This document shows, piece by piece, positions 6,953 to 15,285 of a DNA stretch of 40,513 nt. The notes under the pieces were generated by a model that was given only the letters and a program-made list of their open reading frames with translations, ran no database searches and was not told where the DNA came from. This DNA comes from Candidatus Methylomirabilota bacterium (GTDB lineage Bacteria > Methylomirabilota > Methylomirabilia > Rokubacteriales > CSP1-6): contig DASTFB010000051.1 in the NCBI GenBank assembly GCA_035709005.1, positions 1-40,513 of the forward strand, given 5' to 3'. A program made the position numbers and the translations under genes. Each line of letters opens with the position of its first letter. The stretch's first letter is position 1.

Positions 6953-8482
6953 TCAAACCGGGTACACCCCGTTCCGTCGACGCGGGAACTCCTGCTGCTT
7001 GGTCTCGGCATAGGCCAGCCGCTTGATCACCTCGGCCCGCAGCTGACTGCCGGGGACGATGTCGTCGACGAGCATCCGAGAAGCCAGCTTGTAGACGTCG
7101 ACGTCGCGCGCGTACTCCTCGCGCTTCTGGCGGACCCAGGCCGCGCGCTCGTTCTCGGGCAGCTCCATGATCTTGTTGTAGTAGACGGCGTGCACCGCCG
7201 GCTCCGGCCCCATGATGGCGATCTGCGCCTGGGGCAGCGCCAGGGCGGCGTCGGGTTCGAAGGCGGGACCGCTCATGGCGTAGAGGCCGGCCCCGTAGCA
7301 CTTGCGGACCACGATGGACAGCTTGGGCACCGTGGCCTGGGCGGTGGCAAAGATCATCTTGGCCCCATGGCGGATGATCCCCTCCCGCTCGACCTTGCTG
7401 CCGACCATGAAGCCGGCGATGTCGGCCAGATACACGAGCGGGATGTTGAACGCGTTGCACAGCCAGATGAAGCGCGCGGCCTTGTCGGAGGAATCGACGA
7501 AGAGGACGCCTCCCTTCACCTTCGGCTGGTTGGCCACGATCCCGGCCACGCGGCCCCCGAAGCGGGCGAAGCCGGTGATCACCTCGGCCGCGAACAGCCG
7601 CTTGAGCTCGAACCAGGAGCCGGCATCGACGAGACGGTCGATGACCTCGTACATGTCGAAATACTTCCGCTGATCGTAGGGGACGATGTCGTCGATCGCG
7701 CGGCCGGCCGACGGCTCCACCGGCTCGCGGGAGGCCGGCCGCTCGCGGTACGACTGGGGCATGTAGGCCAGGTAGTCGCGGGCCAGGGCGATGGCATCCT
7801 CGTCGGAGGCGGCCAGGATGTCGCCGCATCCGGAGACGGTGCAGTGCATGCGGGCGCCGCCCAGCTCTTCCAGCGTGGTCTTCTCGCCGATGGCCATCTC
7901 CACCATGCGGGGGCTGCCCACGAACAGGGAAGCCTTGCCTTCGACCATGATGACCACGTCGGTCAGGGCCGGCAGGTACGCCGAGCCCGCCGGCGAGGGG
8001 CCGAAGAGCACGCACACCTGGGGCACGACGCCCGAGAGCTGGACCTCGTTGTAGAAGATCCGGCCGGCGTGGAAGCGACCGGGAAAGACGTCGACCTGCT
8101 CGGAGATCCGGGCGCCCGCGGCGTCGACCAGGTAGAGCAGCGGTACCTGCAGACGCGCGGCTTTCTCCTGGACGCGGACGATCTTCTGTACCGTCTTGGC
8201 GCCCCAGGAGCCGGCCTTCACCGTGTAGTCGTTGGCCATGATGCAGACGGTGCGGCCGGAGACTCGCCCGACTCCGGTGACGACGCCGTCGGCCGGTGTG
8301 TCGGCTTCGTCGGCTCGGGCGAACAGCCAGTCTTCCTGGAACTCGCTTCCCGGATCGAGCAGTCGCTTGAGACGCTCGCGCACGAAGAGCTTGCCTTCGG
8401 CGCGCAGCTTGTCGCGATACCGGGCGTGGCCCTGTTCGATGCGGGCCCGCTCCCGGACGTACCGCTCTTCCCCTTCGCTCAA
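6953..8482 (-). CDS. Acyl-CoA carboxylase, carboxyltransferase (beta) subunit
   Basis: This 509-residue protein is a two-domain crotonase-fold carboxyltransferase of the PccB/MccB type. It moves a carboxyl group from carboxybiotin to acetyl-, propionyl- or methylcrotonyl-CoA. The N-terminal domain has MANDYTVKAGSWG, LLYLVDAAGARISEQVD (first oxyanion-hole loop) and GPSPAGSAYLPALTD. The C-terminal half has PYDQRKYFDMYEVID, GFARFGGRVAGIVANQP, LADIAGFMVGSKVE (second oxyanion-hole region) and KCYGAGLYAMSG. No biotin carboxylase or biotin carrier gene is adjacent, so its partner must be elsewhere, and the acyl substrate cannot be assigned with certainty. It lies 15 nt downstream of the sigma-factor gene on the same strand. 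Confidence 0.92.
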   Translation of the reverse strand: MSEGEERYVRERARIEQGHARYRDKLRAEGKLFVRERLKRLLDPGSEFQEDWLFARADEADTPADGVVTGVGRVSGRTVCIMANDYTVKAGSWGAKTVQKIVRVQEKAARLQVPLLYLVDAAGARISEQVDVFPGRFHAGRIFYNEVQLSGVVPQVCVLFGPSPAGSAYLPALTDVVIMVEGKASLFVGSPRMVEMAIGEKTTLEELGGARMHCTVSGCGDILAASDEDAIALARDYLAYMPQSYRERPASREPVEPSAGRAIDDIVPYDQRKYFDMYEVIDRLVDAGSWFELKRLFAAEVITGFARFGGRVAGIVANQPKVKGGVLFVDSSDKAARFIWLCNAFNIPLVYLADIAGFMVGSKVEREGIIRHGAKMIFATAQATVPKLSIVVRKCYGAGLYAMSGPAFEPDAALALPQAQIAIMGPEPAVHAVYYNKIMELPENERAAWVRQKREEYARDVDVYKLASRMLVDDIVPGSQLRAEVIKRLAYAETKQQEFPRRRNGVYPV

Positions 8483-8497
8483 TGCGGCCTCCGCAGG

Positions 8498-9502
8498 CTA
8501 GGGGCTCGGCGAGACCACGATGATGAGCACACCGTCACCGTGGCGGGGGCCGCCGATGACGGTCGGCGCGCCCGGCGCAGCCTCGATGCTGGCGTTGACC
8601 TCGGCCAGGCCGCCCCGGACCAGCCGGACCCGCAAGCGCACCGGCGATACCGACTCCGGAGTGATCTCGAGCTGCCGATCGCCGGGCACGCTGAAGCGCT
8701 GCGAGGTCCCGACCGAGGCCTGACCGGTGTAGCGGCTCACCAGCGTGTAGTCGCGGTAGCGCAGGGTCTGGCGCAGGCGAGGCATCAGCGCTTCCAGCTC
8801 GGGTGGCATGCGCTCGCCGCCGCCCGGCCCGTCGGCGGCGACCAGCACCTGGGCGCTGAAGCGCACGAGCGCTTGCGCGGAGGCCGAAGCCGGCAGGAGC
8901 AGGCCGAGGGCCAGGAGCACGAGCAAGAGCCGTCCCAGCACCCGGCGCAAGCGCTTGCGTGCGTTATGCAGCCGGGACATCACGGTTCCGATGGGGATGT
9001 TCAGCACCTCGGCGATCTCGCGGTACGAGAGCCCCTGGAGGTCACTCAACATGATAATCGCCCGGTGACGCTCCGGTAAAGTATCCAGGGCCTGCCGGAT
9101 GCGCGCCCGTTGCTCGGCGCTCGCCGCCACGGCGTCGGGCGACGCCTGGGGATCCCCCGCCACTCGCTCCCATTCCTCCTCCGGCACCTGCTCGTTCCCG
9201 AAGGCGCGCCGCCGGGCCGCGCGCTGGCGGGCCCGGTCGGTGGCCACGTTGACGGCGATCCGGAACAGCCAGGTGTAGAACGCCGACTGCCCGCGGAAGG
9301 ACGGCAGCCCCTGCCAGGCGCGCACGAACGTTTCCTGGGCGACGTCCCAGGCGTCCTCGCGGTCGCGCAGGTAGTGGTACGCCAACCGCCAGACGCGCTC
9401 GCGGTAGCGTTCGACGAGGGTCTCGAACGCGGCCAGGTCGCCCCGGCGGCAGCGCTCGATGATCGCCTGATCGTCGATGTCGACGGGGTGTCGCTCGCTC
9501 AC
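8498..9502 (-). CDS. ECF-type sigma factor fused to a signal-peptide/TM segment and extracytoplasmic domain
   Basis: Residues 1-185 are a standard ECF sigma factor: region 2 (about 20-90, with DAWDVAQETFVRAWQ and FYTWLFRIAVNVATDRAR) and region 4 (about 134-185, with LPERHRAIIMLSDLQGLSYREIAEVL and the HTH GTVMSRLHNARKRLRR). Instead of ending there the frame continues through a hydrophobic stretch (191-206, LLLVLLALGLLLPASA) into about 125 residues of beta-rich sequence of no recognised family, ending VLIIVVSPSP. From Met175 the segment also reads as an ideal Sec signal peptide (basic n-region, hydrophobic core, SASA|Q), so an internal start at 8980 could yield a 160-residue exported protein. 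No anti-sigma gene is adjacent. A CGTCTAA motif resembling an ECF -10 lies at 9525-9519, upstream of the GTG, which would allow autoregulation. Confidence 0.85.
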   Translation of the reverse strand: MSERHPVDIDDQAIIERCRRGDLAAFETLVERYRERVWRLAYHYLRDREDAWDVAQETFVRAWQGLPSFRGQSAFYTWLFRIAVNVATDRARQRAARRRAFGNEQVPEEEWERVAGDPQASPDAVAASAEQRARIRQALDTLPERHRAIIMLSDLQGLSYREIAEVLNIPIGTVMSRLHNARKRLRRVLGRLLLVLLALGLLLPASASAQALVRFSAQVLVAADGPGGGERMPPELEALMPRLRQTLRYRDYTLVSRYTGQASVGTSQRFSVPGDRQLEITPESVSPVRLRVRLVRGGLAEVNASIEAAPGAPTVIGGPRHGDGVLIIVVSPSP

Positions 9503-9630
9503 CCCGAACCGTCACGGGTTAGACGCCCCCGGCCGGGCGTCGATTCATTTGTAGCGAAGCCGCGAGCCCGCCTCCCGTCGAGGGTGGCCTGGCCTGGGTG
9601 CGGCGTGGCTGCGTTCGTCTCCCCGATTGA

Positions 9631-10158
9631 TCATCTCGAACGCTTCGAGCGGGGCTGGCGTCGTGGCCGCGCCGCTCGAGCGGTGCGCCGCGCCGGGCGT
9701 CGTCCTGCTCGGGCGTCGTCCTGGAGCAGCAGGAGGGCATCGAGACCCAGCAGGTAGCTGTGAGGACCGAAGCCTGCGATCTGTCCGCGCGCCACCGCGG
9801 CCACCACCGACTGCCGGCGAAACTCCTCACGTCCGTGGATGTTGGAGAGATGGACCTCGATCACGGGCAGCCGGATGGCGGCCACCGCATCGCGCAGTGC
9901 GATCGAGTAGTGCGTGAACGCCCCGGGGTTGAGGACCACACCGGTGAAGCCGTCCCGCTCGGCGCTCTGCAGCCAGTTGATGAGCTGGCCCTCGAGGTTG
10001 GACTGCCGGCATTCCACGCGCATCCCGAGCCGGCGGGCATGGGCGGCGATCAGCTGATCGAGGTCCCGGAGCGCCAGCGACCCATAGATGGCAGGCTCCC
10101 GGCTCCCCAGCAGATTGAGGTTGGGACCGTGCAGCACCAGGGCGGCGAGCGCCGGCAT
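9631..10158 (-). CDS. aroQ: 3-dehydroquinate dehydratase, type II
   Basis: AroQ removes water from 3-dehydroquinate in the shikimate pathway. The protein opens with [20 protein letters not shown], in which Arg20 and Tyr25 match the catalytic arginine and tyrosine of type II enzymes. It continues with [15 protein letters not shown] and [14 protein letters not shown], where His103 and Arg110 match the active-site histidine and arginine. The usual length is about 145-150 residues. Here a 25-residue Arg/Ala-rich tail follows residue 148 and is probably not structural. A TATTCT box (10172-10167) lies 8 nt before the ATG, and there is no Shine-Dalgarno. It sits between the ZIP transporter and the sigma-factor gene on the same strand. 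Confidence 0.95.
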   Translation of the reverse strand: MPALAALVLHGPNLNLLGSREPAIYGSLALRDLDQLIAAHARRLGMRVECRQSNLEGQLINWLQSAERDGFTGVVLNPGAFTHYSIALRDAVAAIRLPVIEVHLSNIHGREEFRRQSVVAAVARGQIAGFGPHSYLLGLDALLLLQDDARAGRRPARRTARAARPRRQPRSKRSR

Positions 10159-10190
10159 CGCGGCTCAGAATACCATCGTGGCGCGGGAGG

Positions 10191-10922
10191 TCAGCGGCTG
10201 TCGGCGAGGCCGAGCGTCCAATCGGCCACGATGAACAGCAGGAGCCCACCGAAGACCGTCCAGGCCAGCGCCGGTCCGCCCTCGCGATTCACCTCGGGAA
10301 TGAGATCGGAGGCGGCCACGTAGATGGTCACGCCCGCCGACAGGGCCAGCGCGTACCCGACGTGCCCCTGGGCCAGCAGCCCGGTGGCCAGCGCGCCGGC
10401 CAGCGTGCACACGCCGAGCGCCGCCCCGGCCCCCAGCGCGGCCGCCCGCGAGCGCCCGGTGGCCAGCACGATCGACGCGATCGTGAACCCCTCGGGCAGC
10501 TTGTGCAGCAGCACGGCGAAGAACAGGAGCAACCCGAGCGTGGGATCGATCATGAAGCCGGCCGCGATGGCGACGCCGTCGAACAGCGTGTGGACGCCCA
10601 GCCCGAGCAGCGCCAGATAGCCGGCGGACGGCCGCAGGAAGGCGTCGGCGTGGACCTCCTCACCGAAGTGGAAGTGCGGGGCCACCGTGTGCTCGAACAG
10701 GTGGATGCCGAAGTAACCGATCAGGACGAACAGGAACGCGTGGGGCACCTGGGCGCTCTCCGGCAACATTCGCACGAAGGCGGCGGCCAGCATGAAGCCA
10801 GCGCCCAGCGCCAGGAAGTATCGGATCGGCGCGCGGTTGCGCCGGTGCGCGCCGGTGACGAGCGCAGCCCCGGCGACGTCGGCCGCCGCTGCGACGGCCA
10901 CCAGGACCCACTGTGCTACCAT
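10191..10922 (-). CDS. ZIP family metal transporter
   Basis: This 243-residue membrane protein has about eight hydrophobic segments and the ZIP signature helices: HTLFDGVAIAAGF (TM4) and LHKLPEGFTIAS (TM5), whose His, Asp and Glu residues form the binuclear metal site. A histidine-rich loop (APHFHFGEEVHAD) lies between the third and fourth helices, as in other ZIP proteins. The family moves divalent metals such as zinc into the cytoplasm; substrate preference is not readable here. The gene is divergent from gspE with only 17 nt between the start codons. A TATGCT box lies 9 nt before its ATG, so the transcript may be leaderless. Confidence 0.9.
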   Translation of the reverse strand: MVAQWVLVAVAAAADVAGAALVTGAHRRNRAPIRYFLALGAGFMLAAAFVRMLPESAQVPHAFLFVLIGYFGIHLFEHTVAPHFHFGEEVHADAFLRPSAGYLALLGLGVHTLFDGVAIAAGFMIDPTLGLLLFFAVLLHKLPEGFTIASIVLATGRSRAAALGAGAALGVCTLAGALATGLLAQGHVGYALALSAGVTIYVAASDLIPEVNREGGPALAWTVFGGLLLFIVADWTLGLADSR

Positions 10923-10939
10923 GATCGCTGGAGCATAGC

Positions 10940-12634
10940 ATGGCCACGACGACGGCGACCCGCCTCCTCGGAGAGATCCTCGTCGACGAAGGCGTCACCA
11001 CCTCCGAGATGATCGCGATGGCGTTGAGCCGCACTCGAGACACGGGCGAGCGTATCGGCGAAGCGCTGGTGGCCCTGGGCGCGGCCACCCGGGAAGACGT
11101 GCTGTGCGCCCTCGCCTTGCAGCACAACCTGCCGTATCTCTCGCGCGACGAGCTGCCCTCGCCGCTGCCGGTGATCAAGAACCTCTCGGCCAAGTATCTC
11201 CGCCAGTACGTGGTCTGCCCGGTGAGCGTGGAGGGCAACGTGCTGACCGTGGCCACCGCCGAGCCGTTGAACCCGGTCATCGTCGACGACCTGCAGCAGG
11301 CGACCGGCCTCACCATCCGCATCGCGGTGAGCTCGCCCGAAGGCATCCTGGAATCCATCGACCGCGCCTACGACGGCGCGGCCACTCCGCTGCAGCGCAT
11401 CGTCGAAGGCATGGAGGACGAGCGGGCATCGGAAGGCGAGGAGGACGTCAGCCACCTGCGGGACATGGCCTTCGAGGCGCCGGTGGTCCGGCTGGTGAAC
11501 CTCCTCATCGAAGGCGCCATCGGGGCGGAGGCCTCCGACATCCACATCGAGCCCTTCGAGGACACGTTGAGGGTGCGCTACCGGATCGACGGCATCCTGT
11601 TCGATCAGGAATCGCCGCCGCGGCGGCTCCGCGACGCCGTCACCTCGCGCATCAAGCTGATGGCCGAGATGAACATCGCCGAGCGTCGGCTGCCCCAGGA
11701 CGGCCGCATCCGCGTCTCGCTTCCCGGCCGCCGCATCGACATCAGGGTATCGACGATTCCCACCGTGCACGGCGAGTCGATCGTCATGCGCTTGCTCGAC
11801 CGGGCCAGTGTGTTCCTGCCCCTGGAGCGGCTGGGCTTCGCGCCGGCCACGCTCAAGCGTCTGGAGAGCCTCATCCTCCGCCCGCACGGGATCATCCTCG
11901 TCACCGGCCCCACCGGCTCCGGGAAGACGACGACCCTGTATGCGGCGCTCGACAAGATCAACTCGCCGGACCGCAAGATCATCACCATCGAGGACCCGGT
12001 CGAATACCAGCTCAAAGGCGTCAACCAGATTCCCGTCAAGCCCAAGATCGGGCTGACCTTCGCCACCGGGCTGCGCCACATCGTGCGCCAGGACCCGGAT
12101 GTCATCCTGGTCGGCGAGGTTCGAGATCTAGAAACCGTGGAGATCGCCATCCAGGCCTCGCTCACCGGCCATCTCGTTTTCTCCACCCTACACACCAACG
12201 ACGCCCCGGGGGCCATTCCCCGGCTGCAAGACATGGGGGCCGAGCCGTACCTGGTCGCCTCGGTGCTGGAGGCGGTGCTGGCTCAGCGGCTCGTCCGCCG
12301 CATCTGCGAAGGCTGCCGGGTCCGACACACGCCCTCCTCCGCCGACATCCAGGCCCTGGGCGTCACCGCGCCGGCCGGCACCCAGCTCTACCGGGGACAG
12401 GGCTGTGAAGCCTGCCGGGGCACCGGCTATCGGGGCCGCACCGGTATCTACGAGCTGTTCGTGATCACCGAGGACGTGCGGAGCCTGATCCTGCGCCGGG
12501 CCTCCAGCCGAGAGATCCGCCGCCAGGCCATCGAGTCGGGCATGGTCAGCCTGCGGCAAGATGGCTGGGCCAAGGCCTGCGAGGGCGTCACCACGATCGA
12601 CGAAGTCCTCCGAGTCACCCAGGAAGACGCCTGA
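10940..12634 (+). CDS. gspE: Type II secretion ATPase GspE
   Basis: GspE is the cytoplasmic hexameric ATPase that powers the T2SS pseudopilus. Its 564 residues comprise an N-terminal MshEN-like domain (1-150), then the N2 domain with EASDIHIEPFE and RLPQDGRI, and the P-loop GPTGSGKT (323-330). The Asp box (IITIEDPVEYQ), Walker B (DPDVILVGEVRD) and His box (SLTGHLVFSTLHTND) follow. A four-cysteine zinc site (about residues 456-492; CEGC and CEAC) distinguishes GspE/PilB from retraction ATPases. It is the first gene of an eleven-gene operon and is followed after 5 nt by gspF. PilB/MshE-type pilus ATPases are close relatives, but the downstream pseudopilin set decides for T2SS. Confidence 0.96.
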   Translation: MATTTATRLLGEILVDEGVTTSEMIAMALSRTRDTGERIGEALVALGAATREDVLCALALQHNLPYLSRDELPSPLPVIKNLSAKYLRQYVVCPVSVEGNVLTVATAEPLNPVIVDDLQQATGLTIRIAVSSPEGILESIDRAYDGAATPLQRIVEGMEDERASEGEEDVSHLRDMAFEAPVVRLVNLLIEGAIGAEASDIHIEPFEDTLRVRYRIDGILFDQESPPRRLRDAVTSRIKLMAEMNIAERRLPQDGRIRVSLPGRRIDIRVSTIPTVHGESIVMRLLDRASVFLPLERLGFAPATLKRLESLILRPHGIILVTGPTGSGKTTTLYAALDKINSPDRKIITIEDPVEYQLKGVNQIPVKPKIGLTFATGLRHIVRQDPDVILVGEVRDLETVEIAIQASLTGHLVFSTLHTNDAPGAIPRLQDMGAEPYLVASVLEAVLAQRLVRRICEGCRVRHTPSSADIQALGVTAPAGTQLYRGQGCEACRGTGYRGRTGIYELFVITEDVRSLILRRASSREIRRQAIESGMVSLRQDGWAKACEGVTTIDEVLRVTQEDA

Positions 12635-12639
12635 GGCCG

Positions 12640-13851
12640 ATGCCGGTCTTCGTCTACCGGGCGGCAGACCGCCGCGGGCAGACCATCGACGGAGTCATGG
12701 AAGCGCCCGACGCTCGCTCCGTCGTCGAGCGCCTGCACCGCGACGCCTACTATCCCATCCGGGTCACGCCCCACGCCGAACGCCGGGGCTGGCTGGCCAT
12801 GCCCGCGTCGGGCCGCATCCGGCAGCGCGATCTCCTCGCCTTCACCCAACAGCTGGCCACGCTGTTCGAGGCCGGCGTCCCGCTGGACCGCGCGCTGGAG
12901 ATCCAGGGCCAGCTGGCGTCGAACGCCCGTCTGCGCGCCATCGTCACCGATCTGCTCAACACCGTCCGCGGGGGCGGCTCCCTCAGCGACGCGCTGGCCA
13001 AGCACCACCCGCGCCCGTTCTCTCGCCTGTACATCAACATGGTCCGGGCCGGTGAGAAGGGCGGCGTCCTGGAGGTCACCCTGCGGCGGCTGGCCGAGTT
13101 TCTCGAATCGCGGGCCGCCTTCACCGAAGCGGTCGTCTCGGCGCTGGCCTACCCGCTGGTGGTGACCACGGTGGGTGCCGGCGCCATCGTCTTCTTGTTG
13201 ACCTTCGTCATCCCCCGCTTCGCCTCGATCTTCGCCGACCTGAAGCAAACCGTGCCCCTGCCCACCCAGATTTTGCTGGCCCTCAGCGCCGGGGTGCGCG
13301 AGTACTGGTGGGTGGCCGTCGTGTTCGCGTTCGCGGCGATCCTGGCCTGGCGGGTGTGGACCGGCACGCCCGAAGGCCGGCTGGCCTGGGACCGCTGGCA
13401 ACTGCGCCTTCCCCACGTGGGAGCTCTGCGCGCCAAGATCGAGACGGCGCGCTTCGCCCGGACGCTGGGGACGATGCTGAAGAGCGGTGTGCCCGTGATC
13501 GGCTCGCTGGCCGTAGTGGCCGAGATGATGTCCAACCAGATCCTGGCTCGCGCGGTCGAACGGGTGTCCGACAGCGTGAAGCGGGGCCGGACCATCGCGG
13601 CCAGCCTGGCCGAGCACCCGCAGTTCCCGCTGCTGGCCGTGCACATGGTGCGGGTCGGGGAAGAAACCGGTCGGCTGGAAGAGATGCTGCTGAAGACTGC
13701 GGAGACATTCGAGAGCGACGTGCGCACCGAGCTCAAGCGCTTCATCGGGCTGCTGGAGCCCGCGATCATCCTGACCATGGGGGTGTTGGTGGCGTTCATC
13801 GTGGTCGCCATGCTGCTGGCGATCTTTTCGATCAACGAGGTGCCGTTGTGA
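12640..13851 (+). CDS. gspF: Type II secretion inner-membrane platform protein GspF
   Basis: GspF is the polytopic platform protein through which GspE drives pseudopilin assembly. The 403-residue protein has the N-terminal GspF motif (MPVFVYRAADRRGQTIDGVM) and two repeated T2SSF cytoplasmic helical domains. The first begins at RQRDLLAFTQQLATLFEAGVPL, the second at IETARFARTLGTMLKSGVPV. Each is followed by one or two membrane helices; the last is ILTMGVLVAFIVVAMLLAIFSI. The stop codon TGA (13849-13851) lies in the outermost bases of the palindromic element that separates it from gspG. Confidence 0.96.
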   Translation: MPVFVYRAADRRGQTIDGVMEAPDARSVVERLHRDAYYPIRVTPHAERRGWLAMPASGRIRQRDLLAFTQQLATLFEAGVPLDRALEIQGQLASNARLRAIVTDLLNTVRGGGSLSDALAKHHPRPFSRLYINMVRAGEKGGVLEVTLRRLAEFLESRAAFTEAVVSALAYPLVVTTVGAGAIVFLLTFVIPRFASIFADLKQTVPLPTQILLALSAGVREYWWVAVVFAFAAILAWRVWTGTPEGRLAWDRWQLRLPHVGALRAKIETARFARTLGTMLKSGVPVIGSLAVVAEMMSNQILARAVERVSDSVKRGRTIAASLAEHPQFPLLAVHMVRVGEETGRLEEMLLKTAETFESDVRTELKRFIGLLEPAIILTMGVLVAFIVVAMLLAIFSINEVPL

Positions 13852-13997
13852 TTATCGAACAGGGCGCGGGCACCCGGGCGGTTGTTTCGCACGGTAGTCG
13901 CGACTCTGATCGGGCGTGCGAGCAGCCGCCGACAGAGATTCCGGCGGGGCGCGGGCGTGGCGTAAGCCCGGGCCCCCGCGCCCTGTTCGATAATCAC
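13848..13997. repeat. Palindromic repeat element, copy 1, at the gspF/gspG junction
   Basis: A perfect 23-bp terminal inverted repeat (13848-13870 against 13975-13997) encloses 104 nt. The interior contains the 10-bp palindrome AGTCGCGACT within 13893-13906. A second possible hairpin is GGGCGCGGG (13947-13955) with CCCGCGCCC (13975-13983). The interior is shared with 40347-40468. The left end supplies both the gspF stop and the probable gspG GTG. The whole element is open in the gspG frame, so it is probably translated as part of the GspG leader. Confidence 0.85.
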
Positions 13998-14411
13998 GGC
14001 TTCACGCTCGTCGAATTGCTGGTCGTCATCATCGTGCTCGGCCTGCTCGTGGGATTGGTGGGACCGCGGCTGTTCGGGCGGGTGGGTCAGTCCAAGACCG
14101 CGGCCGCCCGGGCCCAGATCGAGCTGCTCGGTGCCGCCCTCGACCAGTACCGGCTCGATGCCGGCCGGTACCCCGACACCTCGCAAGGGCTGGACGCCCT
14201 CATGCGCAACCCGGGCGTCACGAACTGGAACGGGCCCTACCTCCGTAAGGAGGTGCCCCGGGATCCCTGGCAAAGCCCCTACAAGTACCGGTGCTGCCCG
14301 GGCCAGCACGGTGACTACGATCTCTGGTCCGACGGAGCAGATGGGGCGCCGGGCGGCGAGGGCGAGAACGGCGATGTGACCTCATGGGGCGGCGAGCAGC
14401 AGCAGCGCTAG
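13848..14411 (+). CDS. gspG: Major pseudopilin GspG with an element-derived 51-residue leader
   Basis: GspG is the main subunit of the T2SS pseudopilus. The mature part is classic: prepilin site G|FTLVELLVVIIVLGLLVGL, then YRLDAGRYPDTSQGLDALM, NGPYLRKEVPRDPWQ, and a C-terminal Asp-rich calcium loop (DLWSDGADGAPGGEGENGD). An unusual CC pair lies in YRCCPGQHGDY. With the GTG at 13848 (overlapping the gspF stop by 4 nt, as most junctions here do), the leader before the cleavage glycine is 51 residues and almost all of it comes from the palindromic repeat. GspG leaders are normally about 6-15 residues. The only later in-frame candidate is a CTG at 13983, giving the leader MFDNHG. That leader lacks the usual basic residues. 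Confidence 0.9.
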   Translation: MIIEQGAGTRAVVSHGSRDSDRACEQPPTEIPAGRGRGVSPGPRALFDNHGFTLVELLVVIIVLGLLVGLVGPRLFGRVGQSKTAAARAQIELLGAALDQYRLDAGRYPDTSQGLDALMRNPGVTNWNGPYLRKEVPRDPWQSPYKYRCCPGQHGDYDLWSDGADGAPGGEGENGDVTSWGGEQQQR

Positions 14412-14836
14412 CGCCGTCGGGATTCACCCTCCTCGAGCTGGTCGTCACCCTGATGGTACTGGCCCTGGCGCTGGCCGTGGTGGGTCCGACGATCGGCCGG
14501 AGCACGGACACGATCCGCGTGCGGGCCGAGGTCGCCCGCTTCGCGGCGCTCCTGCGACATGCGCGCGAGCAGGCCATCACCTCACGGCGGCCGCACGAGC
14601 TCGTCGTCGAGCCAGCCGAGCACCGGATCACGCTCCGCTCTGGCGAAGAGGTCCGGCAGACGCGCGCCCTGCCCGAGCATCTATCCGTTCAGGCCGACCC
14701 CCCGCCCGCGCTCACCGTGCGCTTCGAGCCGCACGGCACGACCAGCGGCGGGGCCTTCCGGGTGGCCTCGGGCAACATCCGGTACCGGGTGACCGTGGAC
14801 GCGCTCACCGGCCGCGTGCGCACCGCTCGCGAATGA
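14384..14836 (+). CDS. gspH: Minor pseudopilin GspH
   Basis: The 150-residue protein has a prepilin leader (MGRRAAAALAPSG) and cleavage site followed by FTLLELVVTLMVLALALAVVG, with Glu at position +5. A GspH/FimT-like globular part follows (RFAALLRHAREQAITSRRPHELVVE, then beta-strands). GspH is thought to sit near the pseudopilus tip. The gene overlaps gspG by 28 nt and gspI by 4 nt. Identity rests on the FimT/GspH-type segment after the helix and on its place between gspG and gspI. Confidence 0.88.
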   Translation: MGRRAAAALAPSGFTLLELVVTLMVLALALAVVGPTIGRSTDTIRVRAEVARFAALLRHAREQAITSRRPHELVVEPAEHRITLRSGEEVRQTRALPEHLSVQADPPPALTVRFEPHGTTSGGAFRVASGNIRYRVTVDALTGRVRTARE

Positions 14837-15285
14837 TCCGCCGCTCGGCCGGCTTCACGCTGCTCGAGGTTCTGGTCGCGCTGGCCATCCTCGGCGTCGC
14901 CGTCGTCGCGGCCATCCAGGGCTTCGCTCAGGGCTTGCGGCTCTTGAAACTCAGCGGCGACCACCAGCAGGCGATGCTGCTGGCCGACCTCAAGCTGCGC
15001 GAGGTGGTCGCGCCCGAGGAGGGGCAGGACCAGGGACGGGAGGAGCAGTTCACGTGGGCGCGCTGGATCCGCCGTCTGGAGACGCCGGAGCTCATGTCGG
15101 AGACGGGGGTGGCGCGCTGGCACGTCTACGAGATCACCGTCCGGGTGAGCTGGGACGAGCGACGTCACGTGGAACTGGCGACTCTGCGGACGGTGTCGCC
15201 CGAGGCGACCGCCGCTTCGGGGACGACCCCGCGGCGGCCCGGGCAGTCCGCTCGTCCCCCGCAGGGGAGCGGAGGGCCTTCGTGA
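14833..15285 (+). CDS. gspI: Minor pseudopilin GspI
   Basis: GspI is a minor pseudopilin of the tip complex with GspJ and GspK. The leader is short and basic (MIRRSAG), followed by FTLLEVLVALAILGVAVVAAI, the standard GspI start, then a globular part with WARWIRRLETP and a typical VYEITVRVSWDERRHVELATLRT strand pair. The last 20 residues are Pro/Gly/Ser-rich and continue past the usual end of the domain. It overlaps gspH and gspJ by 4 nt each (ATGA and GTGA junctions). Confidence 0.9.
   Translation: MIRRSAGFTLLEVLVALAILGVAVVAAIQGFAQGLRLLKLSGDHQQAMLLADLKLREVVAPEEGQDQGREEQFTWARWIRRLETPELMSETGVARWHVYEITVRVSWDERRHVELATLRTVSPEATAASGTTPRRPGQSARPPQGSGGPS

Noticed and set aside
6887-9079. 730-codon plus-strand frame
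   Set aside because: Antisense to the carboxyltransferase and sigma-factor genes, both of which have clear domains.
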